Source: Oscillospiraceae bacterium (lineage in GTDB: Bacteria; Bacillota; Clostridia; Oscillospirales; Acutalibacteraceae). From it: a stretch of DNA of 64,000 nucleotides. The notes below the pieces were generated by a model, which was given only the letters and a program-made list of their open reading frames with translations, was not told where the DNA came from and ran no database searches. Numbering within the stretch: position 1 is the stretch's first letter; each line of letters begins with the position of its first letter. A program made the position numbers and the translations under genes. The DNA is taken from the NCBI GenBank assembly GCA_025757685.1, contig CP107220.1:583501-647500 (forward strand). The letters run 5' to 3'. Shown piece after piece: positions 7,316 to 15,486 of this stretch.

Positions 7316-8695
7316 TTAGCCGCCGATGATGGACACGGCTGTTTTGTATACTTCTTCTCGTACTTCTTTGATGTAGTCGCCGATCTCCTCTCGGGGGAAC
7401 GGGTCCTCCTTGAACCTGTGACGGTATTCCAACGCCAGCTTGGGTCGGAATTTTGGGTGGCAAATTTTGATCAGTGCCCGCGCCCGTTCCTTGAGCGTCT
7501 TGCCTTTTAACTGTGCCACGCCGTACTCGGTGACCACATAGTTCACATCGTTACGCGGGGTGGTGATGGCGCTGCCCTCGGTGATAATGGGCACAATGCG
7601 GGAAAGGTGACCCCGCTTGGCGGTTGAGGGCATGGCAATAATGGAGCGGCCGCCACGACTCATGGTGGCGCCTCGCACAAAGTCCACCTGACCGCCTACG
7701 GCGCTAAATTGGTTCAGCCCCACGGTGTCTGCGACCACCTGCCCCAGCAAGTCCACTTGCAGGCAGGAGTTAATGGAGACCACATTGTCGTTCTTGGCGA
7801 TCACCGCCGGATTGTTTACATAATTGATGGGGTGCATCTCTACGGATGGATTGTTGTTGATATAAGCGTTCAGTTTATCCGTACCCAAGGCGGCGCCAAT
7901 GACGGTGCGGCCTCGGTGAATTTGCTTTTTCGCATTGTTGATGACACCTGCCTCCAGCAGGTCCACCACGCCGTCGCCTACCAGTTCACTGTGCAGGCCT
8001 AAATCCTTTTTGTTCCACAGTTGGGCGCACACGGCGTTGGGAATACCGCCGATACCCAGTTGCAGGCAGTCGCCGTCGTGGATCAGGTCGGCGCGGTTTT
8101 TGCCGATCTGCAGCTCCACCTGGCTGATCTCTGCGGAGGGCACCTGGGGCAGAGGCTCGTTGATCTCTACAAAGGCGTCAAATTCCCGTACATGGCGAAT
8201 GCTGTTGCCAAAGGTGCGGGGCATATAGCTGTTGACCTGGGCAATTACGGTTTTGGCCACGCCGCACACACCCTTGGTGTAGTCCACGGTGGTGCCAAAG
8301 GATACATAGCCGTGCTCGTCCGGCGGCGATACCATCACCACTGCCACATCCGGGCACACATAATTCTCCAGCAGGTCCGGAATCTCATAAAAATGGCAGG
8401 TGGTAAAGTCGCAAGTGCCGTTGGCAATGGCGTTCCGGTTACCGGCAGAGGCAAACAGACAGTTCAGGTGAAAGTGCCCGGCCATTTCCGGCGCCGTCCA
8501 GGGGCAATCCCCTAAGGTGAGCATGGAGATGATCTCCACATCCTGAAAGTTCCAGTACTGCTCCACCAGCGCCCGTTCAATGCCCAGCGGCTCGCCGCAG
8601 GCAAAGCCGGTGACTACCTTGTCTCCGTTATGGATCAGGGCAATGGCTTCGTTTACGGTCATTCGCTTTGACTGATATATGCTTTTCCAGTCCAT
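7316..8695 (-). CDS. Acyl-CoA:carboxylate CoA-transferase (butyryl-CoA:acetate / 4-hydroxybutyrate CoA-transferase family)
   Basis: A 459-residue cytoplasmic enzyme of the acetyl-CoA hydrolase/transferase family. It transfers CoA between acyl-CoA and a short carboxylate such as acetate; family members carry out the final step of butyrate formation or activate 4-hydroxybutyrate. The predicted catalytic glutamate is Glu237 in LGLHSEL, at the position expected from characterised 4-hydroxybutyrate CoA-transferases; the GGQVDFVRGA block follows. Length is normal. It is first in an operon with the E2-like acyltransferase and is driven by a strong divergent promoter. Sequence by eye cannot separate butyryl-, propionyl- and 4-hydroxybutyryl-specific members. 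Confidence 0.85.
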   Translation of the reverse strand: MDWKSIYQSKRMTVNEAIALIHNGDKVVTGFACGEPLGIERALVEQYWNFQDVEIISMLTLGDCPWTAPEMAGHFHLNCLFASAGNRNAIANGTCDFTTCHFYEIPDLLENYVCPDVAVVMVSPPDEHGYVSFGTTVDYTKGVCGVAKTVIAQVNSYMPRTFGNSIRHVREFDAFVEINEPLPQVPSAEISQVELQIGKNRADLIHDGDCLQLGIGGIPNAVCAQLWNKKDLGLHSELVGDGVVDLLEAGVINNAKKQIHRGRTVIGAALGTDKLNAYINNNPSVEMHPINYVNNPAVIAKNDNVVSINSCLQVDLLGQVVADTVGLNQFSAVGGQVDFVRGATMSRGGRSIIAMPSTAKRGHLSRIVPIITEGSAITTPRNDVNYVVTEYGVAQLKGKTLKERARALIKICHPKFRPKLALEYRHRFKEDPFPREEIGDYIKEVREEVYKTAVSIIGG

Positions 8696-8776
8696 AGGCT
8701 CTCCAAAATCCTGTGTACAGCACAGTAATAGACAAAATCGAAAAAATGACGAATAAACGCCAATTCTTTAGGAATT

Positions 8777-8805
8777 AGTATAGTATTAGGCGCGCTGTTT
8801 GTCAA
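8777..8805 (-). promoter_or_regulatory. Strong promoter of the CoA-transferase operon
   Basis: On the minus strand, TTGACA (8800-8805) and TATACT (8777-8782) with a 17-bp spacer, about 80 bp upstream of the CoA-transferase start. It lies back to back with the promoter of the GH110-like gene. Confidence 0.85.
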
Positions 8806-8812
8806 TGAATTC

Positions 8813-8841
8813 TTGCATTTGCGTGCCGTTTTTTGTATGAT
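8813..8841 (+). promoter_or_regulatory. Promoter of the GH110-like gene
   Basis: TTGCAT (8813-8818) and TATGAT (8836-8841) with a 17-bp spacer, about 30 bp upstream of the start codon. The -35 boxes of this and the divergent promoter are only 8 bp apart. Confidence 0.75.
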
Positions 8842-8873
8842 AAAGGTAATCTGTACTATTTGTGAGGTTCATT

Positions 8874-10511
8874 ATGATCTATGAAGTGACGCAGTTTGGC
8901 CTGCCTAAGAATATTGCCGCCGGGGTGACGGAAGCCCTGCGCCAAATGCAGCCGGGGGACACCCTGCACTTTCCTAAGGGGGAGTACCATTTTTACAAAG
9001 ACTATTGCCAAAGTTTGTTGGTACACACCAGCAATACAGACAGCTTTCAGCGGCCGAAAAAGACCTTTGGCATTTTGTTGCAGGATAAAGAGCAACTGAC
9101 CCTGGACGGGGACGGCTCCGTTTTTGTGTTCCACGGCAACATCAGCGCTTTAGGCGTACTGCGGTGTCGGCAGATCACTCTGCGGAATTTTACCATTCGT
9201 TACGCCTGCCCCACCAATGTGGAGCTGGAGGTGACCGCCAAGCAAGGCCACACGGTCAGCTATCGAGTGCCGGAGAATCAGCCCTTTTATATGGACGGCG
9301 GCAGCGTGGTCTTTTTTGAGCAAAGTCCCTTTACCAAGAAGAATTACTGGCAAATGCGCAACAACGAGAACAGCAGCTGCGCCGTGCGTCACCAGGGGGA
9401 GACGGTGTTCCGTGAGGTGGACCAGCCGTTTTTTGGACTGCACCGCACCCGCCGCACCGGGGCGCGCACCTTCGATGTATGGTCCCTGCGGAAGAAGAAA
9501 TATCAGATCGGGGAGACGGTCGCTCTCTCTATGAACAACTGCCGAGAGACGGCAGGCGCCTTTTTCTCCGAGAGCAGCGACCTTGCCGTGGCACAGGTGA
9601 CGGTGAATTACCTGCACGGCTTTGGCTGGTTGACCCAAATGTGCCGGGATGTGTCCTTTACCGGGGTGCACTTTCACCCGGATTCGCAGCATCATGTGTC
9701 GTCTTTTGCGGACTGTATTCATGTGTGCGGCTGTAAGGGCACGGTTACCATAAAGGACTGTTCCTTTACCCAGGCCCATGACGACGCGATCAACATTCAC
9801 GGTGCGTTCCTGCGCTTTGTGCGCCGCGTTGACGACCATACGGCGGTATTTCAGTTCGTGCACCGACAGCAGGGCGGCTACCGGGCGTTCTTCCCCGGCG
9901 ATACGGTGCGTTTTTATTATCGCAGCTCTTTGCAGCCCTGTGGAGAAGAAAATACCGTGGCTGCGGCGGAGGACGATATAGATGCCAAAACCTGCACCTT
10001 GACCTTTGATCGGCCTTTGCCGGAGGATATAGACGCCAAGTTCCGAGGCCAGCAGAATGTGGTGATTGAGAATGCCAGCTACTGCCCGAATGTGGAAATC
10101 AGCGGTTGTTCCATTCACGGCATTCCCACCCGGGGCATTCTCTGTACCTCCGGCGGTCATGTAGATATTCATCACAACACCTTTGAGCATGTGTTTATGG
10201 CCAATGTGTTCGTCAGCAATGACGCCAACGACTGGTATGAGTCCGGCCCGGTGCGGGATATGCAAATTCATCACAATGTATTCCACCTGCCAACCCTGCG
10301 GCAAAAGCGGTTTTGGCCCACGCTGGCGGCGGTGCTGGTGGAGCCGATCACGCTGGGCGGCAAGATCACCGCGCCCGTTCACAGCGGTATTCGTATTTTT
10401 GAGAATGAGATCACCCTTACTGACGGCTACGCGCTTTGGAGCAAAGGCGGCGGGGATATTGAGATCGACGACAAGGAACACCCGGTACATATCGAACCGC
10501 TGGACAAATAA
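8874..10511 (+). CDS. Right-handed beta-helix glycosidase, GH110-like (alpha-1,3-galactosidase type), cytosolic
   Basis: A 545-residue protein with parallel beta-helix character: many short turns of the forms VxIxxCSF and IHHNxF. The segment around residues 285-310, including HDDAINIHG (Asp303, Asp304), resembles the acidic motif of glycoside hydrolase family 110 enzymes that remove terminal alpha-1,3-linked galactose. The ATG at 8874 follows GTGAGG by 6 bases. No signal peptide or anchor is present, so it acts inside the cell on imported oligosaccharides if it is an enzyme. It is monocistronic, divergent from the CoA-transferase operon and ends in a shared terminator. Family assignment is by motif memory; a different beta-helix hydrolase or epimerase remains possible. 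Confidence 0.65.
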   Translation: MIYEVTQFGLPKNIAAGVTEALRQMQPGDTLHFPKGEYHFYKDYCQSLLVHTSNTDSFQRPKKTFGILLQDKEQLTLDGDGSVFVFHGNISALGVLRCRQITLRNFTIRYACPTNVELEVTAKQGHTVSYRVPENQPFYMDGGSVVFFEQSPFTKKNYWQMRNNENSSCAVRHQGETVFREVDQPFFGLHRTRRTGARTFDVWSLRKKKYQIGETVALSMNNCRETAGAFFSESSDLAVAQVTVNYLHGFGWLTQMCRDVSFTGVHFHPDSQHHVSSFADCIHVCGCKGTVTIKDCSFTQAHDDAINIHGAFLRFVRRVDDHTAVFQFVHRQQGGYRAFFPGDTVRFYYRSSLQPCGEENTVAAAEDDIDAKTCTLTFDRPLPEDIDAKFRGQQNVVIENASYCPNVEISGCSIHGIPTRGILCTSGGHVDIHHNTFEHVFMANVFVSNDANDWYESGPVRDMQIHHNVFHLPTLRQKRFWPTLAAVLVEPITLGGKITAPVHSGIRIFENEITLTDGYALWSKGGGDIEIDDKEHPVHIEPLDK

Positions 10512-10520
10512 AAAGATATA

Positions 10521-10562
10521 TAAAAGCAGCCTTTCCGTTCATTGTCGGAAAGGCTGTTCCTT
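10521..10562. terminator. Bidirectional terminator between the GH110-like gene and murC
   Basis: An 11-bp perfect stem, CAGCCTTTCCG (10527-10537) with CGGAAAGGCTG (10546-10556), with T-rich flanks on both strands, lying between two convergent genes. Confidence 0.85.
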
Positions 10563-10566
10563 TATG

Positions 10567-11964
10567 CTATGATTTTGCGTTGGTTTCTTTGTCTTTCATG
10601 ATCTTGACCATCATTTGATTGACCTTATACACATCGCCGCAGCCCAGGGTCAGCACCAAGTCACCCGGCTCCACATGGTCGGTCACATACTTGGCGATCT
10701 CCGGGAAAGTATCCAGCTGCAGGGCACCGGGGATCTTATCTGCCAAGTCCTTGGCGTGAATGCCGATGGTGTTTACCTCGCGGCTGCCCATAATGGCAGA
10801 GATCACGCACTTGTCCGGAATTTGCAGCACCCGGGCAAAGTCGTCCAGCAACTCGCTGGTGCGGCTGAAGGTAAAGGGCTGGTGCACCGCCCATACCCGC
10901 TTGTAGCCCATTTGCATAGCCGCGCGCAGAGTGGCCTGCAACTCGGTGGGGTGGTGACCGTAATCGTCGGCAAAGGTTACGCCGCAGTAGGTGCCGGTGA
11001 GCTCAAACCGCCGGTGGGCACCGTGAAAGTCCTTTAGCCCTCGGCAAATATCCTCCGGCTTGGCGCCGCTTTCATAGGCAGCGGCAAAGGCAGCCAGAGA
11101 ATTGAGAATATTATGCGCGCCGGGCACGCAAATCTCTGCGTGGCAAAGGAACTGCCCATTGTGGTACACATCGTAATCGGAGTGGAACCCGCCGGGCACA
11201 TGAATGTTCTTGGCCTGCCAGTCACAGTGGTCGCCGGTGCCAAAGGTGATCATCTTTTTGCCGGTCACCTGGGCCATGGCCTCTACGGTATTGGCGTCGT
11301 CGCCGTTATAGATCACCGTGCGCGTGGCCTTGTTGGCAAATTTGATGAATGCCTCTTGAATGTGCTCCAGATCGCCAAAGAAATCCAGGTGATCCCGGTC
11401 AATGTTCAGCACCACCGCAATGTCCGGATCCATATGCAAAAAGGTGTTGTTGTATTCGCAACTTTCACATACAAAGTTTTGGCTGTGGCCGTAGCGGCCG
11501 TAGGCGTTAATGGCAGGCAGCTTGCCGCCGATGACGGCGCTGGGGTCCAGCCCTGCCTCCAGCAGCACCTGGGTGGTCATAGAAGAGGTGGTGGTCTTGC
11601 CATGGGTGCCGCTGATGCCGATGCAGTTGGAGAAAATGCGGCTCATGGCGCCCAGCAGCTCTGCCCGCTCAAAGCAGGGGTAATGCGTCTTAGCCCATTC
11701 CAGCTCCTCATTGCCCTCTAAGATAGCGTTGGTGTAAATTACCAGCTGAATATCCGGGGTCAGGTTGGCCTTGGTCTGGCCCAAATAGACTTTTGCACCC
11801 TCTTTTTCAATCCGGCGAAAAGTCTCGGTGTCGTTATTGTCCGAGCCGGACAGCTGATAGCCCAGGGACAGCAGGATTTCGGCCAGGGGACACATGCCGG
11901 AGCCGCCGATGCCGATAAAGTGGATGCGCTTGACTTCCTTTAGTAAAGTATCTATATCTTTCAT
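10567..11964 (-). CDS. murC: UDP-N-acetylmuramate--L-alanine ligase MurC
   Basis: Cytosolic Mur ligase adding L-alanine to UDP-MurNAc with ATP, the first amino-acid step of peptidoglycan stem peptide synthesis. The N-terminal nucleotide-binding block HFIGIGGSGM, the ATP-binding GTHGKTTT (about residues 119-126) and the family-typical DYGHHPTE are visible; 465 residues is normal. The start at 11964 is preferred because GGGAGG sits 8 bases upstream; an in-frame ATG at 11991 lacks such a site and lies next to the -10 box. It is alone here, outside a dcw cluster, as in many Firmicutes. Confidence 0.95.
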   Translation of the reverse strand: MKDIDTLLKEVKRIHFIGIGGSGMCPLAEILLSLGYQLSGSDNNDTETFRRIEKEGAKVYLGQTKANLTPDIQLVIYTNAILEGNEELEWAKTHYPCFERAELLGAMSRIFSNCIGISGTHGKTTTSSMTTQVLLEAGLDPSAVIGGKLPAINAYGRYGHSQNFVCESCEYNNTFLHMDPDIAVVLNIDRDHLDFFGDLEHIQEAFIKFANKATRTVIYNGDDANTVEAMAQVTGKKMITFGTGDHCDWQAKNIHVPGGFHSDYDVYHNGQFLCHAEICVPGAHNILNSLAAFAAAYESGAKPEDICRGLKDFHGAHRRFELTGTYCGVTFADDYGHHPTELQATLRAAMQMGYKRVWAVHQPFTFSRTSELLDDFARVLQIPDKCVISAIMGSREVNTIGIHAKDLADKIPGALQLDTFPEIAKYVTDHVEPGDLVLTLGCGDVYKVNQMMVKIMKDKETNAKS

Positions 11965-11991
11965 GAGAGAACCTCCCAATTCTTTTTTCAT

Positions 11992-12020
11992 ATTATACTA
12001 CCAAAAGGCGGAAAAATAAA
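11992..12020 (-). promoter_or_regulatory. murC promoter
   Basis: On the minus strand TATAAT (11992-11997) preceded after 17 bp by TTTATT (12015-12020). The -35 is weak. It lies back to back with the dpaA promoter region. Confidence 0.6.
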
Positions 12021-12036
12021 TACATATTCCGCAGGA

Positions 12037-12063
12037 ACTGAAAAAATTTTCTGTCATAGAATA
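12037..12063 (+). promoter_or_regulatory. Candidate SigK-type (mother-cell) promoter of dpaAB
   Basis: AC at 12037-12038, a 16-bp spacer, then CATAGAATA at 12055-12063, which fits the SigK pattern AC-N16/17-CATAnnnTA. In Bacillus subtilis the dipicolinate synthase genes are SigK-controlled, so the position is biologically sensible. No sigma-A hexamers were found in the same interval. Confidence 0.5.
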
Positions 12064-12088
12064 TGGAGTAGAAAGGAATAGGCACAAA

Positions 12089-12838
12089 ATGCCGTTGTGG
12101 GGTGTAGAGATGAAACTGGATACATTTGCCGTGCCGTTTACCGCCGATCGGCGTATGGCGTATGCGGCGGCTTACCTGGAGCAGTGCTCCTATCGGCAGG
12201 TGGAGGAGGTGCAGGCGGCGGACTTTGTGCTGCTGCCGGTGCCGGCAAAGGATTATATGCTGGAGGGACTGGACGGCAAGACCGTTTTTTTAGGAGGCGG
12301 CAGCTATCCCGGCACGCTGGACTACTGCAAAAATGAGAATTTTGCGGAGAAAAACGGCATACTCACCGCCGAGGGCGCCCTGTGGTTGGCGCAAAATCAT
12401 CTGGAGCGGGCGCTCTACCGCAGCCGGGTGTTGGTGTGTGGCTATGGGCGAATCGGTCGGGTACTCTCCGGGCTGCTGCTGGCCCACGGCGCCGATGTGA
12501 CCGTGTGTTCCCGCAGTGCCCTGAGCAAGACCCAGGCGCTGTTTGCCGGTGCCCGGCATACGGACTTTTCCGGTCTGGTGCAGCCGGGGAATTATGATTT
12601 GGTCTATAATACGGTGCCCCACATGATTTTTACCAAGCGAGAGCTACAGGCGCTGCGGCGAGACACGGTACTGGTGGACCTGGCGTCCTTCCCCGGCGGG
12701 GTGGATACGCTGATGGCCCACACTCTGGGAATCACGGTGGTGGACGGACGCAATCTGCCCGGCCGCACCGCCCCGGAGACTGCCGGTGCGCTGATCGGCG
12801 AGACTGTGGCCGAAATGATTGAGGAGGGACTGGAATGA
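12089..12838 (+). CDS. dpaA: Dipicolinate synthase subunit A (DpaA/SpoVFA)
   Basis: Subunit A of the enzyme converting the lysine-pathway intermediate dihydroxytetrahydrodipicolinate to dipicolinic acid, the calcium chelator of the spore core; it acts in the mother cell during sporulation. About 249 residues, with an N-terminal domain carrying the NENFAEKNGI-TAEGAL stretch typical of DpaA and a Rossmann NAD(P)-binding domain starting at VLVCGYGRIGR (about residue 117). AAAGGA precedes the ATG at 12089 by about 11 bases; an in-frame ATG at 12110 after GGGGTG is equally plausible. It overlaps dpaB by four bases. A SigK-like promoter lies upstream. Confidence 0.9.
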   Translation: MPLWGVEMKLDTFAVPFTADRRMAYAAAYLEQCSYRQVEEVQAADFVLLPVPAKDYMLEGLDGKTVFLGGGSYPGTLDYCKNENFAEKNGILTAEGALWLAQNHLERALYRSRVLVCGYGRIGRVLSGLLLAHGADVTVCSRSALSKTQALFAGARHTDFSGLVQPGNYDLVYNTVPHMIFTKRELQALRRDTVLVDLASFPGGVDTLMAHTLGITVVDGRNLPGRTAPETAGALIGETVAEMIEEGLE

Positions 12839-13398
12839 AGATCGGGTATTGCCTGACCGGCTCCTTTTGCACCTTTGCTAAGTCCTTGGAGGCACTGGAG
12901 GTGCTGGTGCGGGCCGGTCATACCATAACGCCCATTATGAGCCAGACGGCTTACACCACGGACACCCGCTTTGGAGACGCGGTGGATATTCAAAATCGGC
13001 TGATTGCCATTACCGGCAACAGTATTATCCACACAATTGCCCAGGCGGAGCCGGTGGGACCAAAGAAAATGTTTGATGTGCTGGCCATTGTGCCCTGCAC
13101 CGGCAACACGCTGGCAAAGCTGGCAGCGGGTATTACGGACACGGCGGTTACGATGGCTGCCAAGAGCCACCTGCGCAATGACGCCCCGGTGGTCATTGGC
13201 GTGTCCACCAATGACGCTTTGGGCGGCGCTGCCAAGAATATCGGCCAGCTGCTCAATTACAAGCACTTTTATTTTGTGCCCTTTGGCATGGATAACTGCT
13301 ATATGAAGCCCAAGTCCATGGTGTGCGATTTTGCCCGAGTGCCCCAGGCCATTGAACTGGCAGCGCAGGGACAGCAAATCGCGGAAAAAATTTTCTGA
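12835..13398 (+). CDS. dpaB: Dipicolinate synthase subunit B (DpaB/SpoVFB), flavoprotein family
   Basis: Subunit B of dipicolinate synthase, a flavoprotein-like fold related to phosphopantothenoylcysteine decarboxylase and UbiX. The 187-residue protein begins KIGYCLTGSFC, has IVPCTGNTLAKLAAGITD near residue 83 and a C-terminal KPKSMV block, all characteristic of this subunit. The start codon overlaps the dpaA stop (ATGA), so both subunits are made from one message. Its presence indicates an endospore-former that makes DPA by the dedicated synthase rather than by the electron-transfer flavoprotein substitute found in some clostridia. Confidence 0.92.
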   Translation: MKIGYCLTGSFCTFAKSLEALEVLVRAGHTITPIMSQTAYTTDTRFGDAVDIQNRLIAITGNSIIHTIAQAEPVGPKKMFDVLAIVPCTGNTLAKLAAGITDTAVTMAAKSHLRNDAPVVIGVSTNDALGGAAKNIGQLLNYKHFYFVPFGMDNCYMKPKSMVCDFARVPQAIELAAQGQQIAEKIF

Positions 13399-13413
13399 TT
13401 TTTTTGTTTCGTA

Positions 13414-13442
13414 TTGACAATCGGTGCAAAAATGCATATATT
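13414..13442 (+). promoter_or_regulatory. Promoter of the potABCD operon
   Basis: TTGACA (13414-13419), 17 bp, TATATT (13437-13442). About 86 bases of untranslated leader follow before the TTG start of potA; the leader holds a short GNRA hairpin near 13475 and a GC-rich segment (13493-13510) that could pair, but it matches no riboswitch I recognise. Confidence 0.8.
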
Positions 13443-13535
13443 AGTCTTATTGCTTAAAACGAAATTTAAGTATAGGCGAAAGCTAAAAAATCGGGCGGAG
13501 AGCGGCGGCTTTCTGACAAAAGAGGAAGTGCATAA

Positions 13536-14681
13536 TTGGAAAAGATCATTGACCTGCGGAACATCACGGTCAGCTACGGCGACAATGTGATTTTAGACAA
13601 ACTGAATCTGTATATAAATGAAAAAGAGTTTATAACGCTGCTGGGACCCTCCGGCTGCGGCAAGACCACAACGCTGCGCTGTATTGCCGGCTTTGTGCAG
13701 CCGGACAGTGGGAAAGTGGTCTTTGAAGGCAAAGTCATCAATGATGTGCCCCCGCACAAACGCCGGGTGAACACCATTTTTCAGCGTTATGCTCTTTTTC
13801 CGCATTTAAATGTGTATGAGAACATCGCCTTCGGCCCGGAACTGCAAAAGAAGAGCCGCAGCGAGGTACGCCAAACGGTGGCGGAAATGCTGGAGCTGGT
13901 AAACCTGAAAGGGTTTGAAAAGCGGAGTATCTCCTCTCTGTCCGGCGGGCAGCAGCAGCGAGTGGCCATTGCCCGTGCTTTGGCCAATCACCCCCATGTG
14001 CTGTTGCTGGACGAGCCGCTGGGCGCGCTGGATTTAAAGCTGAGAAAGGATATGCAAAAGGAGCTGAAAGCCATTCAAAAGCGGCTGGGCATTACCTTTA
14101 TCTATGTGACCCACGACCAGGAGGAAGCGCTGTCTATGAGCGACACGGTGGTGGTGATGGATAAGGGCAAAATTCAGCAGATCGGCACCCCGGAGGATAT
14201 TTATAACGAGCCGGTAAACGCCTTTGTAGCGGATTTTATAGGAGAGTCCAATATCGTGGACGCTGTGATGGTGCGGGATTATGTGGTGCGCTTTGGCGGC
14301 GTGACCTTTGACTGCCTGGACAGCGGCTTTGCCCCCAATGAATTTGTAGAGGCTGTGGTGCGCCCGGAGGATATTCGTCTGTGCGACCCGGGGCATAAGG
14401 CAGCCCTGACCGGCACCATTACAGATGTGGTGTTCAAGGGTGTGTTCTTTGAGATCTTTGTGGATGTGGGCGGCTTTATCTGGATGGTGCAGACCACGCA
14501 TTACCATGCGGCGGGCAATACCGTGGGTATGTATATTGAGCCGGACGCTATTCATATTATGAAGCGCAGCGAGTACAGCGGCGAATTTGGCGACTATTCC
14601 ACCTTCTCGGACGAGATGGACCATATCTCGGATGCCGATTATAACTGGGAGGAGGAGAGCAATGAGCAATCTGGGTCGTAA
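13536..14681 (+). CDS. potA: Spermidine/putrescine ABC transporter ATPase PotA
   Basis: Cytoplasmic ATPase powering polyamine import with the PotB/PotC channel. Walker A GPSGCGKT (about residues 37-44), Q-loop near 83, signature LSGGQQQR (135-142), Walker B LLLDE (156-160), and a C-terminal TOBE-type regulatory domain. Length (381) is normal for CUT1/PotA ATPases. The start is TTG at 13536, with AGAGGA about 10 bases upstream; no in-frame ATG is nearby and residues MEKIIDLRNI begin the domain properly. The gene overlaps potB by 20 bp. Confidence 0.93.
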   Translation: MEKIIDLRNITVSYGDNVILDKLNLYINEKEFITLLGPSGCGKTTTLRCIAGFVQPDSGKVVFEGKVINDVPPHKRRVNTIFQRYALFPHLNVYENIAFGPELQKKSRSEVRQTVAEMLELVNLKGFEKRSISSLSGGQQQRVAIARALANHPHVLLLDEPLGALDLKLRKDMQKELKAIQKRLGITFIYVTHDQEEALSMSDTVVVMDKGKIQQIGTPEDIYNEPVNAFVADFIGESNIVDAVMVRDYVVRFGGVTFDCLDSGFAPNEFVEAVVRPEDIRLCDPGHKAALTGTITDVVFKGVFFEIFVDVGGFIWMVQTTHYHAAGNTVGMYIEPDAIHIMKRSEYSGEFGDYSTFSDEMDHISDADYNWEEESNEQSGS

Positions 14682-15486
14682 ACTGCTGGACAAGCCCTAT
14701 GCCCTTTGGGCGGTGCTGTTTGTACTGGCGCCCCTTTGCATGGTGGTCTACTATGCGTTTACGGACACCGGCGGCGCCTTTTCTCTCCACTCGGTGAGCC
14801 AAATCCCGTCCTATCTGTCTACCATTTTGCTGTCGGTACTCTATGGCTTGGCTGCCACGGTGATCTGTCTGCTTTTGGGATACCCCTTTGCCTATTTGAT
14901 CTCCAAGCACGCGGCGCGCCGCCAGCGAACGGTGGTGCTCTTGGTGATGCTGCCCATGTGGATGAACTTTCTCATTCGTACTTACAGCTGGATGACGATT
15001 TTAGGTGACTCCGGCGTGATCAACAGCTTTTTGACCGCCGTGGGGCTGGAGCCGGCCAAGCTGATCAACACCGGCGGTGCTGTAATATTGGGTATGGTTT
15101 ATAATTTCCTACCCTATATGATTCTGCCTATTTATTCCGTACTGTCCAAGCTGGACGGCTCGCTGATTGAGGCGGCAGAGGATTTGGGCAGCAGTCGGCA
15201 TCAGGTGTTTCAGCGGGTGGTGTTGCCGATGTCCCTGCCCGGTGTACTCTCCGGCATTACCATGGTGTTTGTGCCCTGCGTATCTACCTTTTATATTACC
15301 CAAAAGCTGGGCGGCGGCCAGGTGGTGCTGGTTGGCGATGTGATTGAGACCCAGTTTCAAAGCGCCAATAACTACAACCTGGGGGCTGCGCTGTCCCTGG
15401 TGCTGATGGTGCTGATTTTGATTTGTCTGGGCGTGATGAACCGCTTTGGCGCGGACGACAGCAGTGACGGAGGTGTGATCGTATGA
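14662..15486 (+). CDS. potB: Spermidine/putrescine ABC transporter permease PotB
   Basis: First membrane channel subunit of the polyamine importer, 274 residues with six hydrophobic helices and the cytoplasmic EAA loop (EAAEDLGSSRHQVF) that contacts the ATPase. The ATG at 14662 is preceded by GGAGGAGAG and lies inside the end of potA; upstream in-frame extensions would overlap conserved potA sequence and lack the Shine-Dalgarno spacing. It overlaps potC by four bases. Confidence 0.93.
   Translation: MSNLGRKLLDKPYALWAVLFVLAPLCMVVYYAFTDTGGAFSLHSVSQIPSYLSTILLSVLYGLAATVICLLLGYPFAYLISKHAARRQRTVVLLVMLPMWMNFLIRTYSWMTILGDSGVINSFLTAVGLEPAKLINTGGAVILGMVYNFLPYMILPIYSVLSKLDGSLIEAAEDLGSSRHQVFQRVVLPMSLPGVLSGITMVFVPCVSTFYITQKLGGGQVVLVGDVIETQFQSANNYNLGAALSLVLMVLILICLGVMNRFGADDSSDGGVIV

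Noticed and set aside
9150..10490. 446-codon minus-strand frame opposite the GH110-like gene
   Set aside because: No motif, runs through the shared promoter/terminator architecture of the plus-strand gene; a shadow.
13399..13535. ykkC or PreQ1 type riboswitch in the potA leader
   Set aside because: None of the conserved core sequences of these classes could be found by eye; recorded only as an unassigned leader.
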